Shown: positions 32,015 through 42,300 of the stretch, piece after piece
How the letters are laid out: every line of letters begins with the position of its first letter
How positions within the stretch are numbered: position 1 is the stretch's first letter
NCBI GenBank assembly: GCA_907163345.1
Contig: CAJQUN010001201.1
Coordinates: 28,119-92,118, forward strand
From: Haberlea rhodopensis
Lineage: Eukaryota > Streptophyta > Magnoliopsida > Lamiales > Gesneriaceae
DNA: 64,000 bases
Direction: 5' to 3'
The notes under the pieces: generated by a model
Databases searched by the model: none
The model's input: the letters and a program-made list of their open reading frames with translations, nothing else
Told to the model about the DNA's origin: nothing
Position numbers and translations under genes: made by a program

Positions 32015-33149
32015 GTACACATAATGTCAAGTTGTTTTCCCTTCTATGTTTTGTATCATGTATGCTTATCTGATCTGAAGTTATATCTGCATGATTATTA
32101 ATAATATTTGGTTTCTGTTGTACAAGGCAATGCCTCGGTGTTGCTTGTAAGGTGGCATGTGCTATATGATGATGAAGTAACTCATTTATATGAACATAAT
32201 CAACACTTGACTTTGAGTTCGAGAGCACAGCACCACACTGTTAGTTTCTTTGTTGGTGGATTCGGGGTATTTAGTACATAAACAGCAAGTATAGCACATT
32301 CTCGGGGAAGTAAAACAATTCCCAGCCAATTAACGCTAGATTGCAGTTTTTATTTTGTTTTTTCCCATCATTGTTAAGGGATCAAAGTTCTACAACAATT
32401 AGGTGTTTTATTAGCTTTGATATGATTTTCCGGCCTAATAAAGCCTCAATCTTTTCCAAATATTCTTTCTATTTTTTTTCAAGATTTGAAGTTCTGGAAT
32501 TGCTGTTAATTGTTGGCGAGTTTTGGAGTTTGATTGTTCCTGATTTGACTTTGTTGCTTGTTATCCATGGTATTCTATATGATGACACTGGTATAAGGCT
32601 TTTTCATATGGTTTAATTGTTGAAAATAACTGCTACGTGAATTTTTTCTTCATTTTGTGTGCATTTTATTCATGGCTGCTGAAATCTGGTTGAACAGGCC
32701 ATATTGTTAATGTTCCTCGCTTGTTTAATATAGATCAGCTTCTGTGCTGAATGCTTATAAATGATGCATTTTGGTTGGTTATTGAAGTAATTATTTAATA
32801 ATATTAATAGGTGTTGCTCAAAATGAGTTAACAGTGTCAGATTAACAGTTCGAGAGGACTTTCTTATTGCCTATAAATTGTGGTTGAACTTAGTTGAAAT
32901 TGTTTTCATTACTTGAAGCTAAAAAATCCAGTTAAGACCTTTTCCAAAACACCACCGTAATCAGTAAATCATACTACTATTCTACACGTTTGTGAAAGTT
33001 TAAAACCATGTACATCAGGTTTGAGATGTTTGATAATGTGGGTTAAACAGGGCTTTTACACTATTACATAATGAATACTAAATCTAATGTGATTAGTGCC
33101 TGTGAGTAGTCTTATATCCTAATCTGATGGAAATTAGAAGCATTATCGT
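32015..33149. other. Region after Nudix exon 3
   Basis: T-rich, looks like intron or spacer. I searched for the expected C-terminal Nudix exon on plus and for AAE19 exons on minus and recognised neither. Confidence 0.5.
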
Positions 33150-33545
33150 TTCAAACCAAGCCTTTTTTGGTCTCCCTCTTCCTCGGTTAATATGTGTATT
33201 TGTCATGGTCTCGCATCGCCTAATTGGGACATTTACTACATCTTAATTACATCTCTCTAAATTTCTCCTCAATGCAACCCGTCTCTCTTATGTTTCGTTT
33301 CTTTTCTTGTCATCATCATATGTTCATACATCCACATTAACATTCCCATCTCAATAACTCTCATCTTGTGCTCGTGCACTCGGTTTAGAGCCCCCCAACA
33401 TTCAGCTCCATAACATAGCAGATCTAACTGCCGTTTTGTACAATTTCACTTTAAGCCTTAGAGATACCTTACGATCACAAAGAACACCCGACCCGACGCA
33501 CTCTCCATTTCAACCATCCTGCTTGTTTCAAGCACTCCTCAAATG
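33150..33545 (-). pseudogene. Remnant of a non-LTR retrotransposon reverse transcriptase, C-terminal part
   Basis: On the minus strand, split over frames, the piece reads VKLYKTAVRSAMLYGAECWG-like, then LNRVHEHKMRVIEMGMLMWM and further on RGRGRPKKAW. This is the tail typical of a widespread plant LINE RT class (RTE-like; class from memory). Many indels and stops; 5' part absent. It begins at the start of the 100-bp duplication. Confidence 0.7.
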
Positions 33546-33715
33546 AAATGATTTTTTATTTTAAATGAAATATAAGGTAATAAGCATACATATGTGCTTG
33601 TACACGCACACATACTTCAACCATCCTGCTTGTTTCAAGCACTCCTCAAATGAAATGATTTTTTATTTTAAATGAAATATAAGGTAATAAGCATACATAT
33701 GTGCTTGTACACGCA
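33509..33715. repeat. 100-bp direct duplication, 7-bp spacer
   Basis: 33509-33608 and 33616-33715 are identical as far as I can compare, starting TTCAACCATCCTGCTTG and ending GTACACGCA, separated by CACATAC. The identity indicates a recent duplication next to the (TA)n tract. Confidence 0.9.
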
Positions 33716-33717
33716 AG

Positions 33718-33719
<2 letters not shown>

Positions 33720-33784
<65 letters not shown>
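33720..33784. repeat. (TA)n microsatellite
   Basis: About 32 TA units, uninterrupted, ending at the first base of the element D LTR. Confidence 0.97.
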
Positions 33785-33790
<6 letters not shown>

Positions 33791-34009
33791 TTTCTAGGAT
33801 AGAAATTGTATTTCTTCTATATCTTTATTCAAACAATTACATCTCCTTTTATAGGAGGGATATGCTACCCAATTAGGTAGATAGATCCATCCATATCAGA
33901 TATTTCCTATCCTAATGATCTTTTAAAAACAAAAGATCATTATCTATTTACAATCAAATATTCCATAGATATCCTAATCTATTTAAGATCAATATTCTAT
34001 AGTTCAACA
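33785..34009 (-). repeat. Copia D 3' LTR
   Basis: 225 bp; differs from 38816-39038 by a few substitutions and two single-base length changes. Confidence 0.93.
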
Positions 34010-34020
34010 CTCCCCCTCAA
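34010..34020 (-). other. Copia D polypurine tract
   Basis: TTGAGGGGGAG on the minus strand, directly before the 3' LTR. Confidence 0.88.
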
Positions 34021-37000
34021 GTTGGAGCATAGATATCTATCATGCCCAACTTGCTGATAAGAAATTCGAAACTTGGCCTGAATAGTCCTTTTGTGAGAAT
34101 GTCCGCTATTTGTTGCGTCGTTGGTATGAAGGGCATACAGATAGTTCCGTCTTCAATCTTCTCTTTTATAAAATGCCTGTCAATTTCAACATGCTTAGTT
34201 TTATCATGTTGAACTGGGTTATGAGCAATGCTGATAGCTGCCTTGTTGTCACAATATAATTTCATAGGGACGGTTACTGTACTTCTCAATTCTTCCAAGA
34301 TCCGTTTAAGCCATAACATTTCGCATATTCCCTGTGCCATTGATCTGTACTCAGCTTCAGCACTACTACGAGCCACGACATTTTGTTTCTTGCTTCGCCA
34401 AGTTACAAGATTTCCCCATACGAAAGTACAATAGCATGATGTAGACCTTCGATCTGAAATAGACCCTGCCCAATCTGCATCTGTGTAGGCCTCAATATTA
34501 CGCTGTTGACTCTTTCCAAAAAATAACCCTTTTCCTGGAGAATTCTTCAAGTATCTTAGGATGCGGTAGACTGCTTCGAGATGTTCCTCACATGGGGAAT
34601 GCATAAACTGACTTACTAGGCTTACAACAAATGCTATATCTGGTCGTGTATGTGATAAATAAATCAATTTTCCCACTAACTTTTGATACCGAGTTATGTC
34701 TACTGGTTTTCCTTCTTTGCTTCCAAACTTATGATTTGGATCAATAGGTGTTTCGGTGGGACGACAGCCACTCATTCCAGTTTCTTTCAGTAAGTCTACC
34801 ACATATTTTTTCTGGGATACTACAATCCCCTTTTTTGATCGGGCTACCTCCATGCCGAGAAAGTATTTTAGTGAGCCCAGATCTTTGATTTCAAACTCAG
34901 AAGCAAGACAATTCTTCAACCGTACCATTTCCATCATGTCATCCCCTGTAAGAATAATGTCATCAACATATACTACAAGGATAGCTACCTTCCCATCCGC
35001 TGAGTGCTGTGTGAACATGGTGTGGTCTGCTCGTCCCTGAGTATATCCTTGTTTTTTTACAGAATGTGTGAACTTCTCAAACCAAGCTCTTGGTGATTGT
35101 TTTAGTCCATACAATGATTTTTTTAACTGGCATACCTTTGATCCAAACGTTTTCTCAAATCCTGGATGTGGATCCATATAGACTTCTTCTTCTAAGTCAC
35201 CATTCAGAAATGCATTTTTTACGTCTAGTTGTTGTAATGGCCAGTCTAGATTAGCCGCAATTGACAAGAGTACTCTGATAGTATTTAGCTTTGCCACTGG
35301 TGCAAAAGTCTCAAGGTAATATATCCCATACGTTTGAGTGAATCCCTTAGCTACCAGGCGAGCTTTATATCTCTCTAAAGAGCCATCTGCATTGAACTTG
35401 GTGGTAAACACCCACTTGCAGCCAACGGTTTTCTTTCCCTTCGGTAGTTCCAATACCTGCCATGTTTCATTACTTTCAAGGGCTCGCATTTCTTCAGAAT
35501 AGCTTCCTTCCATTCAGGAACCCCTAAAGCATCCTGCACAGTCTTTGGAATCTCCACAATGGATAATTGAGAGTTAAATGATGAAAAATATGGGGATAGA
35601 TTTTTATGGGAAACAAAATTTGACATTGGATACTTGACACAACTTCTAACTCCCTTACGTTGAGCGATTGGAAGATCAAGGTCAGACACAAGTATAGGTG
35701 GATTTGATTCTGGAAGAGCAGAATTACCTGGAACATTAGGAAAACTTGAAATGATCTGAGGTGCAGACTCTTGGAAGTGCTGGGAGGTGTTAGTCTCCAT
35801 TCTTTGATTTTGGTTCCTTCTCGAGTAAACACGTAGCTCACCTGTTTGTTCCTTATTTGCATTTATAGTAGTGTTATGAGATGACGTTATAGTTCTAGTG
35901 TCCAAGTTCTCGCCGATGGTTTCCATATTTAGAAAAATATTTTGATCAAGAGTAACCGGGTCAGAGTCAGAGTCGTCCCTTAGGCTCTCCCCCTGACGAA
36001 GAGGAGGAAAAAATGGTTGATCCTCAAAAAAGGTAACATCTAAAGTAATGATCAATTTTTTTGTTGTGGGGTCAAAACATTTATACCCCTTTTGATTTGG
36101 AGCATAGCCAACAAAGACGCACTTTCGAGCTCTAGGGTCTAATTTCCCACGAAGATGATCATGGATATGAGCAAAGGCACTACACCCAAATACTTTAAGT
36201 GGTAAAGCAGATGTTAATCGTGAAGTTGGAAAAAAATCTGTAAAGACCGTAAGGGGAGTTTTGAATTTCAAAACTTTTGACGGCATTCGATTTATGAGAT
36301 ATGTGGCTGTTAAGAGTCCCCCACCCCATAAGTACTTTGGAACATTATGTGTAAAAAGTAGGGCCCGGGTGACTTCTAAAAGATGTTTTTTTTTCGTTCA
36401 GCGATGCCATTTTGTTGAGAGGTATCGGGGCATGTGCTTTGATGAACGATGCCAGATTTTAGAAAAAAATCCCCAAGAAAGTCATTAAAGTATTCACGGC
36501 CATTGTCACTTCTGAACACCCGAATTTTTTCCTGAAATTGAGTCTCAACCAAATGATAAAATATTTTAAAAATCTCTTTGACATCAGATTTATCTTTTAG
36601 CAAATATACCCAACTAAGTCTGGTGTGATCATCGATAAAGCTAACAAACCATTTTTTTTCCAAACATTGTTGAGACACGAGATGGTCCCCAAACATCACT
36701 ATGAATTAATAAAAAGGGTTTGGAAGCTTGATATGGTCGTGAAGGAAAATTTGAGCGATGATGTTTTGCAAATTCACAAATTTCACACCGGAAAAATGAT
36801 GGAGTTGTATTGCTAAATAAATCAGGGAACAACTGTTTAAAATAAGAAAAACTTGGATGTCCTAGCCTATAATGCCAAAGCATAACATTATTAGAAAAAG
36901 AAATAGAGTTCAAACAGGTGTTTTTAACAAGATGTCCTATGGGTCCATCTTCAAGTAAATAAAGTCCTCCATGCTCCCTAGCACTGCCAATCATCCTCCC

Positions 37001-37300
37001 CGAGACCATTTCCTGAAATTCACACTGAGAGGAGTTAAAAATGGCACGACAATTAAGGGTAGAAGTTAATTTACTCAATGACACGAGGTTATAAGAAAGG
37101 GTAGGGACATGGAGAACATCATGAAGAATGAAAGAGGGTGTGATCTTGACGCTACCAATTCCAGCAATTGCCGAAGAGGAACCATCAGCAAGGCGAATTC
37201 GTTTATGACCTACAGATGGAATATATGTAGAAAAGGAATAGGAACAAGCTGTCATATGGTCAGTAGCCCCAGAATCGACAATCCAGGGACTGTTTTGGCG
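34017..37300 (-). pseudogene. Copia D pol (protease, integrase, RT, RNase H), broken
   Basis: Protease IVDSGATDHMT near 37280; integrase zinc region and HSDVWGP in 37255-36641; VSFIDDHTRLSW, FRSDNGREY and SQQNGIAERKK in 36699-36376, ending in a shift at a T-run near 36387; C-terminal integrase and linker in 36286-35375; RT and RNase H in 35513-34017 with KARLVAKGFTQTYG, intact YVDDIILTGDD, AYTDADWAGS and CDNKAAIS, ending KLGMIDIYAPT. At least three frame changes. The RT has YGIYYLETF where relatives have an aspartate (YGIDY), a change near the active site. Confidence 0.9.
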
Positions 37301-37439
37301 AGGACTACTGCTGGAAAAAACGAGGCTGGAACAGAGGCTGTACTGTACTACCTGGTTGGACAGTTGAACTTGACGGATTTTGTGGAGTCGAGTAGGAAGA
37401 AGTTTGTAAGAGCTTGTGCAATTACAGTAGTTGTTCCTT

Positions 37440-38341
37440 GGTAAAGGAAAAGATTCTGGATTACTTTGTGGCCCTTGGTCATCAGTGGAGACTTGTAGTG
37501 CTCGGTTGTTAGACGCTGATTTTTTCTTAAAATTTGGGGGTTTTCCATGGATTTTCCAGCATGTTTCCAGTGTATGCCAATGTCGTTTGCAAAGATCACA
37601 CCAAGGTTTTTCCTTGTCTTCTTGGCAGGTTCAGATCCATACTTGGAGATAAATGCAGAATGGTCATTTACCATAGGGTTGAGGATCTAGTATCAGTATT
37701 AGGTTTCAACATCACTGTCCTCCGTGCTTGTTCACGCCGAATCTCAGAAAACGCCTCTCGCAGTGTGGGCAGCGGGCTTTTTCCAAGGATGCGAGATCGA
37801 ACGTCATCAAATTCAGTATTTAGACTGGCTAAGAAGAGATACACACGATCACTCTCCTCTTTCTTCATGAATCGGACACTGTCAGTCGGGCAATCCCATT
37901 TATCGGTGGAGCATTGATCCAACTCTTGCCAGAGTGAGACCATCTCATTATAGAAGACAATCACCTCACGATCGCCTTGCCTAGACTTCCAAAGTTAAGT
38001 TTTAATGCAAAAAATTGAGAGTAATTTTCAGAATCTGAGTAGGTGGCTTTGACAGCCTCCCATACATCCTTGGCAGTGGGTAGAAAAAGGTATGGTTTAC
38101 CTATTGATGGCTCCATTGAATTGATCAACCATGCAATAACTAACGAATTTTCAGAACCCCAAGCACTCAACTTGGAATCGTCTGTCTTTGGGCGCTCCTC
38201 CGACCCAGTCAGATAACCTAACCGACCCTTGCCATCGATTGCGAGTTTCATGGACTGAGCCCATTCCAAATAGTTCTTCCCATTCAATTTATGGTGGGTT
38301 AACTGGAATGAATTGTGAGAAGAATCTGACCCTTGATTCAT
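37440..38341 (-). pseudogene. Copia D gag, broken
   Basis: Start ATG at 38341 (MNQGSDSSHNSFQLTHHKLN), core motifs GKNYLEWAQSMKLAIDGKGR and IAWLINSMEP, then a frame change near 37962 to FYNEMVSLWQELDQC and SRILGKSPLPTLREAFSEI, then another near 37670 before a zinc knuckle CDLCKRHWHTLETC. The order matches element C gag. Confidence 0.85.
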
Positions 38342-38432
38342 GGTGGTTGAAGATGGTATACCAGGAATTAGGTGGCTGGAAGACGACGTGAAACAAGCGC
38401 GCAGAGAAAAAAGGCAATCGCGTAAGCAATTT

Positions 38433-38597
38433 CAGCAACATGCAGAGAAACAATTCTGAATTTCGTGAAACAATTTCCGATCAATTTCAGCAACGCGCAG
38501 AGAAACAATCTTCAATTGCGTAAAATAAATTTCGATCAATTGCAGCAACGCGCAGAGAAACAATTCTCAATTGCGTAAAAAAAATTCCGATCGATAA
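38433..38597 (-). repeat. Copia D leader: three 55-bp tandem units
   Basis: Units begin CAGCAACRYGCAGAG at 38433, 38488 and 38543, a 55-bp period, with AAACAAT and CAATT(G/T)CGT in each. They lie between the primer binding site and gag. The first unit is the most diverged. Confidence 0.8.
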
Positions 38598-38803
38598 GCA
38601 AATTGAATCTCGGACAGAATGAACGATGGAAAACGCGCCGAGAAAAACTTTCTATGGCGTCGATCGTGTAAGAATTGCAATCGGATACAGATTGAATTGG
38701 GGAAACCTAGGAATTTCACGTACGTGAAAATTGATGCGCAGAGCATAAAGCGGAAAAACATCGGCTAGGAGAACAGTAAGAGCTAGTTAACTAGAAATAT
38801 TTG

Positions 38804-38815
38804 GCTCTGATACCA
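38804..38815 (-). other. Copia D primer binding site (initiator tRNA-Met)
   Basis: TGGTATCAGAGC on the minus strand, directly after the 5' LTR. Confidence 0.93.
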
Positions 38816-39038
38816 TGTAGTTTTCTAGGATAGAAATTGTATTTCTTTTATATCTTTATTCACACAATTACATCTCCTTTTATAGGAGGGATATGCTACC
38901 CAATTAGGTAGATAGATCCATCCATATCAGATATTTTCTATCCTAATGATCTTTTAAAAACAAAAGATCATTATCTATTTACAATCAATATTCCATGGAT
39001 ATCCTAATCTATTTAGGATCAATATTCTATATTCAACA
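38816..39038 (-). repeat. Copia D 5' LTR
   Basis: 223 bp, partner of 33785-34009. Confidence 0.93.
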
Positions 39039-39335
39039 AAATAATGAAGTATTTATACAAATAAATAACCAAAAATCATAGTTTAAACATCTCTTTAAAT
39101 CTAAACTTATCTTATCTCCTAATCTAATATCTCTAATAAATAATAGAGATAAAATAGTATCTGATATGATAGTTATCTCCAACATAACCTCATCAGCATA
39201 TAACCCAATGAAACATGTATAACAGAAACGTTGTACTTAGAAAAAGGTTAACATGTTATTTTCATCCAATTGATGATTAGGAAACAAAACATGAGAGTAT
39301 CAGAGATCAAAAGCCAAAATTTAGATTTCAGAAAC
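39039..39335. other. AT-rich stretch between Copia D and AAE19-like exon
   Basis: No gene seen. 39085-39190 reads like a diverged Copia LTR end (TATCTCCAACA) but no second boundary or partner is visible. Confidence 0.4.
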
Positions 39336-39394
39336 CTGTATGGTCAATGCTGTTACATGGCCACTGGTTGCTGCCACGAAAAGTTGTGTTGCAT
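39336..39394 (-). CDS. AAE19-like gene, propeller exon (last one found)
   Basis: Acceptor TTTTGCAG; encodes ATQLFVAATSGHVTALTIQ, a propeller blade. Donor CAG|GTTTCT at 39336/39335. In phase with 40788-40676 only if that exon uses the donor at 40676. The downstream exons are absent between here and Copia D and on its far side. Confidence 0.85.
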
Positions 39395-42300
39395 CTGCAA
39401 AACCAATAGAAGGTCAACAGCTTAAAAGTAAGTAGGGATAGAGATACCCAAGAAAAAGCCATCCTACTGAGGAACTTGTTGCACCAAGGCACATGCTTCA
39501 CAAATGGAATACACACAAGAATTATGTATATGGATACAGTGACACTGGTCTTAACCTATAACAAAATCCACTGTGAAGGAACCGAAGTCATTCTCACTTG
39601 ATCTTTTGGTTCCAAACTAATATCAGAGAGAGAAGTCGTGCTGTGAAGCCGAAACCCACTACCATTGCTTTATGAACATTTAACGAATGAAATGCCAATA
39701 CAACTTCCAATGACAGTTGGTGCCTATTGCCTACCAGCAACCCTTCCATTAGTGGCTGTATATTGACTTGGATAGCCAAAGTTTGAAATTAATCAACTGG
39801 TGGTGTTCCAGGATCAGAGAGCAGAATGAAAGATTGATTAAAGAGGGAACTTTCAGGTCAGTGGTGATGACAGTTGGAAGAAACAAACTCAGCAAGGAAA
39901 TTCAGGGATTGGCAAAGAAGGTTTCCAGAGGTACCACTGGAAGTTATCAGCGGCAAATGGGAAGATGGATTCAATAGTGAGAACAAAGACTATAGGGATA
40001 AAACATTGACAAATGAACCAAATAATTTTGGAAATCATTCTTCCATTCAGAAAAATTATTTGGAAATATTTTTCCGTTCAGTAAACTCCGTCATGGCCGG
40101 TCTCGGGCCCGGATAGAAGAGAAGTGTTGCTTTAAGTAGCCAGTTAGCATAAAACATTGACAAATTTCTTATGTATGGATCGGGAGGATTCAAATTGCCG
40201 ACCCTACTTAGTGGGATAAATGTTGGATTGATTGATTTCTCCATTCAGCACCAAATGTGGTCTCAATTTCTGATATACTAATAGATATCAGAAAATACCG
40301 CTTTTCAAGTCAGCTTTTGAGAATAGGCTCCTGATTCATTTTCTAACCTCTATTTTGTAACATGCGACACTCGTCAAGTCTCAGATGCAACATTTCCTCT
40401 AGATTTGAACAACCTCTTTTTAAAAATTGTGATAGTTGATCTCCGTTAATAAAAAAATATTGGAAGCACAAAATTTCCTTAAAAGAATTCAGGCTAAATG
40501 TAGTTCCAAACATTCGTGCAAAAATAACATTCAAGAGCCAGAATTACTAAATAAAACAAAATTAGCCCAATCCACCAGATATAATATTATAATTATGATT
40601 ATAATAATCATTATCATGATAATATTTACTATAGAATACTAATGATGATAACATTAGCCAAAACATGAAAATAACCTACCTCATCAATAGCAGGGGAACC
40701 AAATATACTGCCACCACATTGAAGTTTGTAAATACATTGGTAACTTTTGTAATCGAGGGCATATAAATTATGATCATAGGATCCACACCTGTAGAAATTT
40801 CGATAACCACACACAAAAAAAAGAGTTTAGAAACTCAGAATATGTTGCCCATTGTTAGACACTGGTTCAATGGCCACAGAATTTACAGCAATAAGAACAT
40901 CAAGCACAAAAGCACACCGAAAATTCTGGAAATTAAAGGTATGTTCATTGAATGTAAAGAACAAAATATAAAAGATTTCCCAGAGATGGACTCTGTTACA
41001 AGGGAATAATCCCTCCCCTAGCACTGCTAGTATTTACTTAAGCCAAAAGATATTATTTTTTTTGATTGGGCAAATAAAATTAATATTAAAGAGAGTACCA
41101 GAGGTACCTAATCTCCCTCTTTTATTCCCTCTCCCACGTGATGTGTGCGTCTTGTGCCTATGTGCGTCTAGAATGCTCGGTGTTTCAATAATGCTCTTGA
41201 TCCAGCCCACTAAAAGCCTTATGGCCCGGTCCCGTAACACCCATATGCTCCACAGTACTTTCTGATTCAGAAAAAACCTCTAAAAAATTGTCCGAGTGCA
41301 TTACACACAAGAAAGCAGCATCAAATTAATTTCCACTGGTGTGTGGCAGAAATGTAAACTCACTGGATATATATTCGCTTACTTCACAAATTCACCGCTA
41401 ATGGAGAACAGCCTAAAAAAGAGTACTAATGGTTTATGTTGCCTGGTAGAAATATCACCTTCTGATATAGCTTTCTAAAATAACTAAGAAATTAGAAGAT
41501 CTCGGAAGCTGAAAAGGCGTTATTAGAGGATAACACACAAACAAACAATGAACAAAATAATAAAAAGCTCTCAAGCATAACAGTAATCAAATTGCATGAT
41601 GAAAAATTAACAAAATATTCGAAAAGCTCTCAAACATAAAAGTAATCAAACTACCAGCATTGAAGTTCAAAAATCATTATTTTGGCTCTAATGACATGTT
41701 GTGAAAACAATAATATCATGCAACAAGAATCCACATGCTTTAGGAGATGGATGGTATATGGGCTTCAAGAGGTTGATGTTACACATCACAGCATACAAAG
41801 TGAGGTGAGGAATAGGAATAGGCTATGGATGAAACAGAACACCTCAGATTGAATAATGTTTTATAATGGTGAACAATTTTAAATTAACAAAAAATTAGGG
41901 TGAAATATTACCAGACCAGATGGTGGCATTTATCAACTAATGGTTGAGATTTGACCTATAAAAAGGAGAGAAGAATTAACATCAAGAAAACCATTACAAG
42001 AATGAAAGAAATTCGATCACTGACAACGCGAGGACTTGCTGATCAAGAACAATGAAAGATTTTTAATATTATTAATGTGGTATAACGCAGTTACTCAACA
42101 AACCATGGACTACAAGTTTCAGATATTTCAATGTCAAGTTTAGGACAACTGCATGATAGAAAAGAATGGCATCAGTGGATGATCCTAGCATCCAAGTAAA
42201 TGAATTGTATTGAGAACCATGAAAGCTTTTCGAGCAGCTAAATATTTATTTCCACAACTTACCATCTACGTGTGATTACCTGAACCACGAAGAGAAGTCT

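Larger units (their letters stand above)
33785..39038 (-). mobile_element. Copia D, LTR retrotransposon at a (TA)n tract
   Basis: 5254 bp on the minus strand, LTRs 33785-34009 (225 bp) and 38816-39038 (223 bp), TG/CA ends, tRNA-Met primer binding site (38804-38815) and polypurine tract (34010-34020). Flanks are ATATA (33780-33784) and AAATA (39039-39043), a target duplication with one mismatch, plausible because the left copy lies in a mutable microsatellite. The polyprotein is broken in several places. Protein motifs place it close to element C. Confidence 0.93.

Noticed and set aside
33720..33784. Palindromic AT tract as an origin or cruciform element
   Set aside because: Pure TA microsatellite; nothing supports a specific function.
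38433..38597. CRISPR-like regular repeats
   Set aside because: Direct tandem units without unique spacers, in a plant retrotransposon leader.
39085..39190. Possible solo LTR end (TATCTCCAACA)
   Set aside because: Only one possible boundary and no partner or target duplication.
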